From contig JANYLJ010000038.1 of NCBI GenBank assembly GCA_025357945.1, forward strand, positions 1 to 64,000: a DNA stretch of 64,000 bases. Direction: 5' to 3'. This DNA is from Gemmatimonadota bacterium (GTDB lineage Bacteria > Gemmatimonadota > Gemmatimonadetes > Gemmatimonadales > GWC2-71-9). The notes below the pieces were generated by a model, which made no database searches, was not told where the DNA came from, and saw nothing but the letters and a program-made list of their open reading frames with translations. Each line of letters begins with the position of its first letter. Within the stretch, counting starts at the first letter, position 1. Positions 26,197 to 33,998 of the stretch are shown piece after piece. Position numbers and translations under genes: made by a program.

Positions 26197-27257
26197 TGCC
26201 CCGCCTCACCCTGGACAAGCTCCGCCGCTCCCTGATCGCTGGCCTGCCGGCGCCGGCGTATTACGTCCACGGCGGTGAGGGCATCCTCAAGGACGAGGCC
26301 GTTGCACTGATTCTCGACCGCGCCCTCGACGCCGCAACCCGCGAGTTCAACCTCGATCTCTGTTCCGCCCAGCAGTTGGACCCGGCCGGACTCGCCGCCG
26401 CCTGCGCCACCATGCCGATGATGGCAGAGCGTCGCGTAGTCGTCGTGCGCGACATCGAGGTGTGGCACCGGAAGAGCAAGGCGAAGTTGCCCGCGGTGGC
26501 GTATCTCGAGCGGCCGATGCCCGACACCGTCCTGGTCATGGTGCAGGGGAACGACGACGACCCCGACGCCGATCTCTCGTCGCGTTGCACCAGCATCCAG
26601 TGCACGGCCCCGACCGGCGACCAACTCGACGCCTGGCTCGACGAGCGGCTCGCCCTGCACGCCGTGGCGATCGTGCCCCAGGCCCGCGAACACCTGATCC
26701 GCGCCACCGGCGGTGACCTGGGACTCCTCAGCGCCGAAGTACAGAAGTTGAGTGGACTCGATATGCCGGGACCGATCGACGCGGAAACGGTCGGTGCACT
26801 CGTGGGGGTCCGCTTCGGCGAGACCGCAGACGACTGGCGCGACGCCGTCCTGCGCGACGACGTCTCGCGAGCGCTCACACTGGTGCCGAAACTGTTGGAA
26901 ATGACCGGCGTATCGGGTGTGAGTCTCGTCAGCTTGCTGGGGACTTCGTTGCTGGCAGTACGCTGGGCGCGGGACCTGGCCCGAAGCAACAAGGAGTTGC
27001 GTAGCGACGCGCTGGCGACCCGGGTGAAAAGCGATCTGTTGTTCAAGATTCGCCCGCGCGTGGGTAGCTACGACCCCTTCGCGCGCCTGGTCGGTGACGT
27101 CGTCGGCCGCTGGCCACCCGCCCGGCTGGAGACCGCGATCGCGGCCGCGCTCCATGCCGACATCGCGCTCAAGAGCAACACGATTTCCGACCAAGGGGGC
27201 ATCGTGACCGATCTCGTGCTTACCATCGCTGCGTCACGCACCCGGAAGGCCGCATGA
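26196..27257 (+). CDS. holA: DNA polymerase III subunit delta
   Basis: 353 residues from ATG 26196 (a GTG lies one codon earlier). PAYYVHGGEGILKDEAVALI matches the start of the delta subunit, followed by MAERRVVVVRDIE and a helical C-terminal collar domain ending in LVLTIAASR. It opens the beta clamp in the clamp-loader complex; the clamp gene dnaN lies at 41.4 kb. Coupled to NUDIX upstream and the SPOR gene downstream by 4-bp or shorter overlaps. Confidence 0.9.
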   Translation: MPRLTLDKLRRSLIAGLPAPAYYVHGGEGILKDEAVALILDRALDAATREFNLDLCSAQQLDPAGLAAACATMPMMAERRVVVVRDIEVWHRKSKAKLPAVAYLERPMPDTVLVMVQGNDDDPDADLSSRCTSIQCTAPTGDQLDAWLDERLALHAVAIVPQAREHLIRATGGDLGLLSAEVQKLSGLDMPGPIDAETVGALVGVRFGETADDWRDAVLRDDVSRALTLVPKLLEMTGVSGVSLVSLLGTSLLAVRWARDLARSNKELRSDALATRVKSDLLFKIRPRVGSYDPFARLVGDVVGRWPPARLETAIAAALHADIALKSNTISDQGGIVTDLVLTIAASRTRKAA

Positions 27258-28213
27258 CACGTCACGGTGCGGCGATAGCCGTCGTCGCGACAGCAGTTTT
27301 TGCCAGCGTCGCCACCGCCCAGGCCGCGCTCGCACCGACCACACCCCGATTCCAGGAGATCGCGCGTCTGGCCCAGGAGGGTTACGGTGACTCGGCTCGC
27401 GCCGCGATCGCCCGTATCCTGAGCACGGCGTCGCCCACCGACGCGAGTTATCCGGAAGCGCTATACACGTCTGGAGCCGTGGCCCGGACCGGCGATTCCA
27501 TGCGCATCGTTTTCGCGAAGATTGCGGTCGACTTCTCCGCGTCCTCGTGGGCGGACAAGGCACTGGTTCGCCTGGCACAGCTCGAGTACGGGTTCAGCAA
27601 CATGGACAAGGTCATCACCGACATCACCCGGCTGTTCGAGGATTATCCCGGCTCGCCAGTGCTCGCCACTGGCGCCCTCTGGGGCGCGCGCGCCGCGTTC
27701 AGCCAGCAGAAGATGCAAATGGGATGCGGCTGGTTGACCAAGGGGATCGCGGCGGTCGGCGACGATCTCGAGTTGAAGAACCAGTTGCAGTTCGCCAAGC
27801 AGAGTTGCAACGTCGGCCCCGGCGTGCAGTACGCGCCGGTGGTTCCGGAATCATTGCGCGCGGGTCCGCCGCCGCGTCCCGCGCCCGACACGACGACGCG
27901 CGCGCCGGTTAGTCCGCCGCCACCACCACCCGCGTCGAATCCGGGCAAGCCCTCGGCGAAATCACCTGCCAGGAACGCCGCGTCGCCGTGGCGCGTCCAG
28001 GTCGCGGCGATCAGCGACAAGGCCGTCATTCGTCGCCTCGTCCAGAAGATCGGGGCAGCGGGGTTCAAGGCGTACACGGTTCCAGGTCCGAAAGGCCTCA
28101 CCAAGATTCAGGCCGGGCCGTTCGCCACCCGGGCCGCTGCGGTCGCCGGCTTGCCGAAGGTAAAGGCCGCCGCCGGAGGGTCGCCGATCGTGGTGCCCGC
28201 CCCCAGCCCCTAG
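27254..28213 (+). CDS. Exported TPR-like/SPOR-domain protein
   Basis: 319 residues: signal peptide (to about 23, TAQA), a helical TPR/BamD-like region (about 30-190, with QEGYGDSARAAIARIL and SWADKALVRLAQLEYG), a Pro-rich linker (205-240), and a C-terminal SPOR domain (about 245-319: WRVQVAAISDKAVIRRLVQK). SPOR domains bind denuded septal peptidoglycan, so the protein probably sits in the periplasm at the division site. The stop codon lies in a CCCCCAGCCCCTAG tandem repeat. Confidence 0.85.
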   Translation: MTRHGAAIAVVATAVFASVATAQAALAPTTPRFQEIARLAQEGYGDSARAAIARILSTASPTDASYPEALYTSGAVARTGDSMRIVFAKIAVDFSASSWADKALVRLAQLEYGFSNMDKVITDITRLFEDYPGSPVLATGALWGARAAFSQQKMQMGCGWLTKGIAAVGDDLELKNQLQFAKQSCNVGPGVQYAPVVPESLRAGPPPRPAPDTTTRAPVSPPPPPPASNPGKPSAKSPARNAASPWRVQVAAISDKAVIRRLVQKIGAAGFKAYTVPGPKGLTKIQAGPFATRAAAVAGLPKVKAAAGGSPIVVPAPSP

Positions 28214-28243
28214 CCCCCAGCCCCTAGCCCCCAGCCCCAGCTA
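28200..28243 (+). repeat. CCCCCAGCCCCTAG tandem repeat
   Basis: A 14-bp unit repeated about two and a half times, then a short CCCCAG and CTAG. The first CTAG contains the stop codon of the SPOR gene, and the array runs to within 12 bp of the mutS start. Confidence 0.7.
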
Positions 28244-28254
28244 GTTTTTCCCCC

Positions 28255-30915
28255 GTGTCCGACGCGCCCTCACCCCTCCTCGTCCAATACCGCGACATCA
28301 AGGCGCGCCACCCCAATGCGATTCTGTTTTTTCGCATGGGCGATTTCTATGAAATGTTCTATGAGGATGCCCACACCGCCGCGCGCGCGCTGAACATCAC
28401 CCTCACCGCGCGCGGCGATGGTGTGCCGCTCGCCGGTGTGCCGGTCAAGTCGGCGGCCGGGTACCTGCGTCAGTTCATTGCCCAGGGGTTTCGCGTCGCA
28501 ATTTGTGAACAGGTGGAAGACCCGCGCACCGCCAAGGGGATCGTCAAGCGCGCCGTCGTGGAAACCGTCACCCCGGGCGCATTTCTCGATGAGGATTGGA
28601 CACCCGGGTCACGGAACAACTGGCTGGTGGCGCTGCTCCCCGCCGGCGACGCGGTCGGCCTCGCCGCCATCGACCTGTCGACCGGCGAATTCAGCCTCGA
28701 AACCGTGCCAGCGGACTCCCTGCCCGAGGCGCTCAGCCGCCTGTCACCGGCGGAGGTGGTCCTCCCCAACGACGTGATCGTCCCGATCGACGATGGCGTC
28801 CTTCGCACCGTGCGCGAGCGCTGGGAGTTCGACGTCGACCTCGCCAGCGAGGAACTGACCCGTCGATTACAGCTCGCGTCACTCGACGGCCTCGGCCTGG
28901 CGCCCCAGGACGCCGCGTGCATCGGTGCGGCGGGCGCGCTGCTGCGCTACATCCTCGAGTTGCAGCCCCAGGGGCTGCCGCACCTCGGCCGACCGCAGGT
29001 GCGCCGCAGCGACGAGCTCTGCTGGCTCGACGAGATGACCCGCCGCAACCTCGAACTGGTGGAACCGCTCCGCGCGGGTGCCAAGGGCGTGACACTCCTC
29101 GAAACGCTCGATACCACGACCACGCCAATGGGGGCGCGACTGCTGCGCCACTGGGTCCTGGCGCCACTTCGCGACCCGCAACGAATCGACGCTCGGCTCG
29201 ACGCCGTACAGGTTCTGGTCGCTGCCGGCCGAGCCCGTGGCGAACTTCGAGACGCACTCGACGGCGTCCGGGACATCGAGCGCCTTGCCGCGCGCGCCGC
29301 CGCCGGACGCGCCAATCCCCGCGAACTCGGTGCCGTACGCGATTCGTTCCTGCGCTTGCCGAGGGTCCATGCGACGGTCGCGGAGCTTGCCGGCACGGCA
29401 TCGGCGACGCTCCTCACCTACGCCGCCGAACACCTCGATCCCCTCGCCGACATCGCCGCCGACCTCGGCTACTCGCTCGTGCCGCGCCCGCCGATCGCGC
29501 TCGCCGACGGCGACGTCATCGCACCCGGCTGCGACGCCGAACTCGATGCGCTGCGCGACCTGCGCGACAATGGCAAGCAGTCGCTCGCGGGCATCCAGCA
29601 ACGCGAACGGGAACGTACCGGCATCCAGTCGCTCAAGGTCGGCTACAACAAGGTGTTCGGCTACTACCTCGAGATCACCCACGCCAACACCTCGGCGGTC
29701 CCGGCCGACTACGAGCGCCGCCAGACGCTGAGCAACGCGGAACGCTACGTCACGCCGGAGCTGAAGGCATTCGAAGCAAAGGTGCTCGGCGCCGAAGAGC
29801 AGATCGCCGTCCACGAGGGCGCCCTGTTCGCTGCACTTCGCGACCGGGTGGGCAGCGCGATCGCGCGCATCCAGCGAACGTCGCAGCTGTTGGCGCGACT
29901 CGACGTGCTCGCCTCGTTCGCCGAGGTCGCCGTGAACCAGCGCTATGTTCGGCCCGAAGTGCACACCGGCTACGACCTGACGCTCACCGGGTCGCGCCAT
30001 CCGGTAATCGAACGGATGATGCCGCGCGAGAAGTTTGTGCCCAACGATGTCCGCTTCGATGAAGTATCCCGGGTGCTCCTGGTCACCGGCCCGAACATGG
30101 CGGGCAAGAGCACCATCCTGCGGCAGATCGGCCTCTGCGTCCTGCTGGCGCAGATCGGATCGTTCGTCCCGGCGACGGCGGCACGGATCGGCGTGGTCGA
30201 TCGGTTGTTCACCCGGGTGGGCGCGAGCGACAACCTGGCGCGCGGCCAGTCGACGTTCATGGTCGAAATGAGCGAGACCAGCGCCATCCTGCATAACGCC
30301 ACGCAACAATCGCTGGTACTGCTCGACGAGATCGGCCGCGGCACCAGCACCTACGACGGCGTCGCCATCGCCTGGGCCGTCACCGAACACCTGCACGACC
30401 GCGTCGGTTGCCGCACCATGTTCGCCACGCACTATCACGAACTGATGCAGCTCCCCGAAAAGTTGGCACATGCCCGCAACTTCAACGTCGCGGTGCGCGA
30501 GATCGACCACGGTATCGTCTTTCTTCACCGCCTGGAGCCGGGCGGCACCGACCGTTCCTACGGCATCCACGTCGCCGAACTCGCCGGCCTGCCGTCGGCC
30601 GTGGTCCTCCGCGCACGCGAAGTGCTTGCCACGCTCGAAACCGGCCACCGCATGGTACCGGGGGCACCGCCGCTCGACGCCGATCCCACTCAACCGTCGC
30701 TCTTCGATCGTCATCCTGAGCGCCTGCCCCGAGCGGATGCGAGGGGAGCCGCGCAGCGGCGAGTCGAGGGACCGCCGCAACTCACCGAAAGCGAGCAGAG
30801 AGCCGTCACGCTTTCCCGGCACCTCCGTGGCCTCGATCCGGACACGATGACACCGATTGAGGCGCTACAGGAGCTGGCCAGGATTCGCGACGAGCTGGAG
30901 TCGGCCGGCGAGTAG
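28255..30915 (+). CDS. mutS: DNA mismatch repair protein MutS
   Basis: 886 residues from a GTG start. The mismatch-reading Phe-x-Glu is in GDFYEMFYEDA near the N-terminus; the Walker A loop is GPNMAGKST (612-620), followed by LLDEIGRGTSTYDG and TMFATHYHEL. All domains are present. Residues about 819-843 (RHPERLPRADARGAA, then QRRVEGP) are translated from a TCATCCTGAG repeat inserted between the ATPase domain and the C-terminal helix-turn-helix/tetramerisation part, where a flexible linker is tolerated. A 12-bp gap separates it from the SPOR gene. Confidence 0.97.
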   Translation: MSDAPSPLLVQYRDIKARHPNAILFFRMGDFYEMFYEDAHTAARALNITLTARGDGVPLAGVPVKSAAGYLRQFIAQGFRVAICEQVEDPRTAKGIVKRAVVETVTPGAFLDEDWTPGSRNNWLVALLPAGDAVGLAAIDLSTGEFSLETVPADSLPEALSRLSPAEVVLPNDVIVPIDDGVLRTVRERWEFDVDLASEELTRRLQLASLDGLGLAPQDAACIGAAGALLRYILELQPQGLPHLGRPQVRRSDELCWLDEMTRRNLELVEPLRAGAKGVTLLETLDTTTTPMGARLLRHWVLAPLRDPQRIDARLDAVQVLVAAGRARGELRDALDGVRDIERLAARAAAGRANPRELGAVRDSFLRLPRVHATVAELAGTASATLLTYAAEHLDPLADIAADLGYSLVPRPPIALADGDVIAPGCDAELDALRDLRDNGKQSLAGIQQRERERTGIQSLKVGYNKVFGYYLEITHANTSAVPADYERRQTLSNAERYVTPELKAFEAKVLGAEEQIAVHEGALFAALRDRVGSAIARIQRTSQLLARLDVLASFAEVAVNQRYVRPEVHTGYDLTLTGSRHPVIERMMPREKFVPNDVRFDEVSRVLLVTGPNMAGKSTILRQIGLCVLLAQIGSFVPATAARIGVVDRLFTRVGASDNLARGQSTFMVEMSETSAILHNATQQSLVLLDEIGRGTSTYDGVAIAWAVTEHLHDRVGCRTMFATHYHELMQLPEKLAHARNFNVAVREIDHGIVFLHRLEPGGTDRSYGIHVAELAGLPSAVVLRAREVLATLETGHRMVPGAPPLDADPTQPSLFDRHPERLPRADARGAAQRRVEGPPQLTESEQRAVTLSRHLRGLDPDTMTPIEALQELARIRDELESAGE
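30709..30776 (+). repeat. Extended TCATCCTGAG repeat inside mutS
   Basis: Starts CGTCATCCTGAGCGCCTGCC and ends GCGGCGAGTCGAGGGACCGC. It is a long form of the repeat, in frame, encoding a charged linker (HPERLPRADARG...) before the C-terminal MutS helices. Confidence 0.7.
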
Positions 30916-30942
30916 GGGCCCATTGTGCCGCGCCCTTTACGG

Positions 30943-31314
30943 CTACACGAGGATCAGCGGCACGTCGTAACGCTCAAAGATCCGATCGCGGGATACCAAG
31001 GTGAGCTTTTCATGGATCGCCTGCGCCACCAGAAACCGATCGAACGGATCGCGGTGGTGCCAGGGAAGTGTCGCCACCACCTCCGCGTGTCGCAGGTGAA
31101 CCGGCAACTCGACAAACCCCGAGGCCCGGCAAACCTCTGTCACGCTCCGGCGCACACGAACCCGCCCCACCGAGGTCTTGATTGCGATCTCCCACCCCGT
31201 GACCGCACTGACGTAGACCAGCTCAGCGTCCTTGATGAGATTGATCGTCTTTGGGCGAAGTTCTGATCCCTCGTCGCACCAGATCAGGGTGTGCGTATCG
31301 AGGAGGAGTCTCAC
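30943..31314 (-). CDS. PIN-domain toxin (VapC family)
   Basis: A 123-residue PIN RNase. Acidic metal-binding residues: Asp6 (LLLDTHTLIW), Glu42 (TGWEIAIK), Asp89/Asp92 (HHRDPFDR) and Asp110. The WHHRDPFDRFLVAQA segment is typical of the VapC group that pairs with Phd/YefM-type antitoxins. The start overlaps the antitoxin stop by 4 bp. Active VapC toxins cut tRNA or rRNA; the target here is unknown. Confidence 0.92.
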   Translation of the reverse strand: MRLLLDTHTLIWCDEGSELRPKTINLIKDAELVYVSAVTGWEIAIKTSVGRVRVRRSVTEVCRASGFVELPVHLRHAEVVATLPWHHRDPFDRFLVAQAIHEKLTLVSRDRIFERYDVPLILV

Positions 31315-31583
31315 ACCAAGGGTGGTGCGCCGAAGGCCAGCAGCATCTCTTCAGGCAATGGGTCGTCGAAGGCGGGACTGAGGTGCCACTGCCCACGCCC
31401 CTGACCCAGGGTGCGAGGACGGGTCGCCTCAATCGGGACAAGGCGTGCCTTCGGCTTCCCCGACTTGGTAATCACGATCTGTTCGCCGCTGGCGGCGCGT
31501 TCAACTAACTCCGAGAGGTGGGTCTTGGCGTCGTAGAGCGATACGGTTTCGCGCACCACCAAGGGTTTCCCTTTTTTCGGCAT
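31311..31583 (-). CDS. Phd/YefM-family antitoxin
   Basis: A 90-residue antitoxin. ETVSLYDAKTHLSELVERAA and EQIVITKSGKPKARLVPI are the Phd/YefM DNA-binding domain; the rest (from about 60) is the flexible toxin-binding tail ending in LLAFGAPPLV. ATG 31583 is chosen because GGAGG lies 4 nt upstream; a longer open frame to 31730 would cross the promoter and lacks homology. It should neutralise VapC and repress its own promoter. Confidence 0.9.
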   Translation of the reverse strand: MPKKGKPLVVRETVSLYDAKTHLSELVERAASGEQIVITKSGKPKARLVPIEATRPRTLGQGRGQWHLSPAFDDPLPEEMLLAFGAPPLV

Positions 31584-31587
31584 CGTG

Positions 31588-31628
31588 CCTCCAAATGGAG
31601 GATACACGCACTTGACCAGATTAGTCAA
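31588..31628 (-). promoter_or_regulatory. Toxin-antitoxin promoter with two palindromes
   Basis: On the minus strand, TTGACT (31628-31623) and TATCCT (31604-31599) lie 18 bp apart. The -35 is part of TTGAC-N7-GTCAA (31612-31628). CCTCCA-AA-TGGAGG (31588-31601) overlaps the -10 and contains the Shine-Dalgarno of the antitoxin. Both are good candidates for autoregulation by the antitoxin or toxin-antitoxin complex. Confidence 0.55.
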
Positions 31629-31692
31629 TTTTACTTGCGCAATCGGAGGCTCGAAAACGCGATAAGGGCCGATAGCGGGACCCGCCATGCGA

Positions 31693-31720
31693 TAACCACC
31701 ATAATACGTTATGATGGTTA
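31693..31720 (+). promoter_or_regulatory. Operator-like inverted repeat before the CGNR gene
   Basis: TAACCACCATAA-TACG-TTATGATGGTTA: 12-bp arms with one mismatch, ending 1 bp before the ATG at 31722. CATAAT (31700-31705) inside it is a good -10, so transcription would start only about 10 nt before the ATG and there is no Shine-Dalgarno site. A protein bound here would block transcription. Confidence 0.55.
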
Positions 31721-31721
31721 T

Positions 31722-32219
31722 ATGTATCATTCGCAGAGCCTTATCGGCGGCACACTCTGCCTCGATTTTGTCAACACACCAGCCGATTCACTGGCCATCG
31801 ATGAACCCCAGGAGCCCGAAATATCGCCGGCACCCATCCGGGAGGTCCAGCGATTCCGGACCACGCTCCGCCGCCTCCTCGACGCCGAAGCACGCGGCCT
31901 CAGCGCCGACCCGAAGGACCTCGCCGCCCTCAACAACATTCTCGCCCGGTCAGGTGCGCGTCGAGGACTTATCCCCACCGTGCGTGGCTATGGCTGGGGA
32001 TGGCTGGACGGCCCGGTCAGACCGGAGCGGTCACTCTGGCCAATCGCCTTTTCGGCCGCCCGACTCCTTGAGGGACCGGACCTCGCGCGCCTGAAGGCCT
32101 GCGATGGCTGTGGTCGACTCTTTCTCGATGCCTCCCACAACCGCTCGCGCCGGTGGTGCGACATGCAGGGGTGTGGCAACCGCGCAAAGGCCGCGCGGCA
32201 CCGGGCGCGAAAGGATTAG
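31722..32219 (+). CDS. CGNR zinc-finger (ABATE domain) regulator
   Basis: 165 residues. The N-terminal ABATE domain begins GGTLCLDFVNT, usual for the family; the C-terminal zinc finger has Cys127, Cys130, Cys146 and Cys151 in CGNR (151-154), followed by a basic tail AKAARHRARKD. Members are predicted stress-responsive transcription regulators. The frame is open upstream, but the ATG at 31722 gives the family N-terminus. Divergent from the toxin-antitoxin pair, with 138 bp between the start codons. Confidence 0.88.
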   Translation: MYHSQSLIGGTLCLDFVNTPADSLAIDEPQEPEISPAPIREVQRFRTTLRRLLDAEARGLSADPKDLAALNNILARSGARRGLIPTVRGYGWGWLDGPVRPERSLWPIAFSAARLLEGPDLARLKACDGCGRLFLDASHNRSRRWCDMQGCGNRAKAARHRARKD

Positions 32220-32229
32220 CTTCTCTGCT

Positions 32230-32613
32230 GTGTGGAACGCGCTCGTCGTCACGGTCTCGCTGATCTGCTGTCTTGGCTGCGCCAGACGGGCGTCCCCGGC
32301 GAGCGACCTCGTGCCCGCCACCCTTGCAACCCAGCCGGCGATTCCCTATCCGCCGGAATTGTTTGCCAGGAGGATCGAGGGCGAAGTGGTGCTGTACTTG
32401 GTGGTTGATTCCACCGGGGCCGCCCTGCGCGATTCGACCCGTGTCGCCAAGTCGAGCGGTCAGGCGGCGTTCGACGCCGCCGCCCTCGAAGCGGCGCCCG
32501 GGTTGCACTTCACTGCTGCCCGCCGCGGGGCGATGGCGGTGACCGCTCCAATACAGATTCCGATTCGCTTCACGCTCCCCGATTCCATCAAGCACCCCCG
32601 AGACCACAAGTGA
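32230..32613 (+). CDS. Lipoprotein with a TonB C-terminal domain
   Basis: 127 residues from GTG 32230, giving a lipoprotein signal (LVVTVSLICCLGC). After a short linker comes a TonB_C fold: YPPELFARRIEGEVVLYLVV, then AAFDAAALEAAPGLHFTAAR and PIQIPIRFTLP. It lacks the long Pro-rich spacer and inner-membrane anchor of true TonB, so it is probably not an energy transducer. Its stop overlaps the cbs start by 4 bp. Confidence 0.75.
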   Translation: MWNALVVTVSLICCLGCARRASPASDLVPATLATQPAIPYPPELFARRIEGEVVLYLVVDSTGAALRDSTRVAKSSGQAAFDAAALEAAPGLHFTAARRGAMAVTAPIQIPIRFTLPDSIKHPRDHK

Positions 32614-33998
32614 CACCTCAGAACCTTCGCCCGTACGACTCGGTACTCGACACCATTGGCTGGACGCCGCTCATCCACCTCGCGCGACTGGGGCACGGCA
32701 TCCGCACACCCGTATATGGCAAGGCCGAGTATGCCAATCCGGGCGGATCGGTGAAGGACCGCATCGGCCTCGCCATCATTGCCGGCGCGGAGCGCTCGGG
32801 TGAGCTCAAGCCCGGCGGCGTCATTGTCGAAGGCACCAGCGGCAACACCGGCGTCGGGCTCGCGATCGCTGCGGCCATCAAGGGTTACCGCTGCGTCTTC
32901 ACGATGCCCGACAAGATGAGCCAGGAAAAAGTGCGCCTGCTCAAGGCGTATGGCGCCGAGGTGATCATCACGCCCACGGCAGTGCCGCCGGACCATCCTG
33001 AGCATTACGTCATGAAGGCGAAACAGATCGCGCACGACACGCCGGGCGCGATCCTCGCCAATCAGTTCTACAACCAGCTCAATCCCGAAGCGCACTACGC
33101 CACGACCGGTCCGGAAATCTGGGAGCAGACCGAGGGCAAGGTCACCCACTTCATCGCCGGCGCCGGCACCGGCGGCACCGTGAGTGGCGTCGGCCGGTAT
33201 CTCAAGGAGAAAAACGCCGCCGTTCGCATTCTTGCCGGCGATCCGGTCGGCTCGCTCTACGCGGGGTACCATCGCACCCGCCAGATGGCCACCGACGGCG
33301 CGCCCTATAGGGTCGAGGGCATCGGCGGCGACAAGATGCCGACCACAGTGTGGTGGGACGTGATCGACGAATTCCGCAGCGTGACCGACAAGGACGCCAT
33401 GGCGCTGACGCGCCGACTCGCCCGCGAAGAGGGGATCCTCTCGGGCGGCTCGACCGGTGTCAATCTGCACGTCGCCTTTCAGGTTGCCCGCGAGATCAAC
33501 AACCCCGACGCCTGCATCGTCGCCATCCTCTGCGACAGCGGCGAGCGCTACCTCTCGAAGGTGTTCAACGACGCGTGGTTGCAGGAGAACCAGCTGCTCG
33601 ACACGCCGCACCCCACCGTTGCCGACCTGCTCAAGCGCCGTTCGGGAGAGGCGCCGCCACTGGTACAGGTCGCCCCGACCGCACAGGTCCGCCAGGCACT
33701 CAACCTGATGAGCACCTTCGGTGTATCCCAGTTGCCGATCATCGAAAACGGCAAGTGCATCGGCTCATTGGTCGAGGGCGCGCTGATGACCCTCGCGCTC
33801 GAGCAGCCCACCGTGCTCGACCGCGCGGTGCGCGACGTGATGGAAGAGCCGTTCCCTGTCGTGGCGAGCACCCTCACGCTCGATCGGCTGGCACCCATGC
33901 TCACTCGTGAGACGCCGGCGGCGTTGATTGCGGACCATGGCAAGCTGGTTGGCATCGTGTCGCGGTATGATGTGTTGCAGTTGATGATTGGCCGATGA
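32610..33998 (+). CDS. Cystathionine beta-synthase
   Basis: 462 residues from GTG. The PLP lysine is Lys49 in NPGGSVKDR; EGTSGNTG is the substrate loop and GAGTGGTVSG the phosphate loop. Two CBS domains follow (about 345-460), which in the family bind adenosyl ligands. There is no N-terminal haem segment. It converts serine (or O-acetylserine) and homocysteine to cystathionine in transsulfuration; no cystathionine lyase is adjacent. The CBS domains favour this over a plain cysteine synthase. Confidence 0.9.
   Translation: MTPQNLRPYDSVLDTIGWTPLIHLARLGHGIRTPVYGKAEYANPGGSVKDRIGLAIIAGAERSGELKPGGVIVEGTSGNTGVGLAIAAAIKGYRCVFTMPDKMSQEKVRLLKAYGAEVIITPTAVPPDHPEHYVMKAKQIAHDTPGAILANQFYNQLNPEAHYATTGPEIWEQTEGKVTHFIAGAGTGGTVSGVGRYLKEKNAAVRILAGDPVGSLYAGYHRTRQMATDGAPYRVEGIGGDKMPTTVWWDVIDEFRSVTDKDAMALTRRLAREEGILSGGSTGVNLHVAFQVAREINNPDACIVAILCDSGERYLSKVFNDAWLQENQLLDTPHPTVADLLKRRSGEAPPLVQVAPTAQVRQALNLMSTFGVSQLPIIENGKCIGSLVEGALMTLALEQPTVLDRAVRDVMEEPFPVVASTLTLDRLAPMLTRETPAALIADHGKLVGIVSRYDVLQLMIGR

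Noticed and set aside
28879-30822. A 647-codon open frame on the minus strand
   Set aside because: Antisense to mutS, with codon use and amino-acid composition of a shadow frame.
31584-31730. Longer antitoxin (open frame to 31730)
   Set aside because: The added part covers the promoter and palindromes and is not antitoxin-like; a GGAGG site supports 31583.
30943-32219. Toxin-antitoxin/CGNR segment as a small mobile island
   Set aside because: No integrase, attachment repeats or tRNA nearby, and base composition looks like the surroundings except for the short AT-richer promoter.
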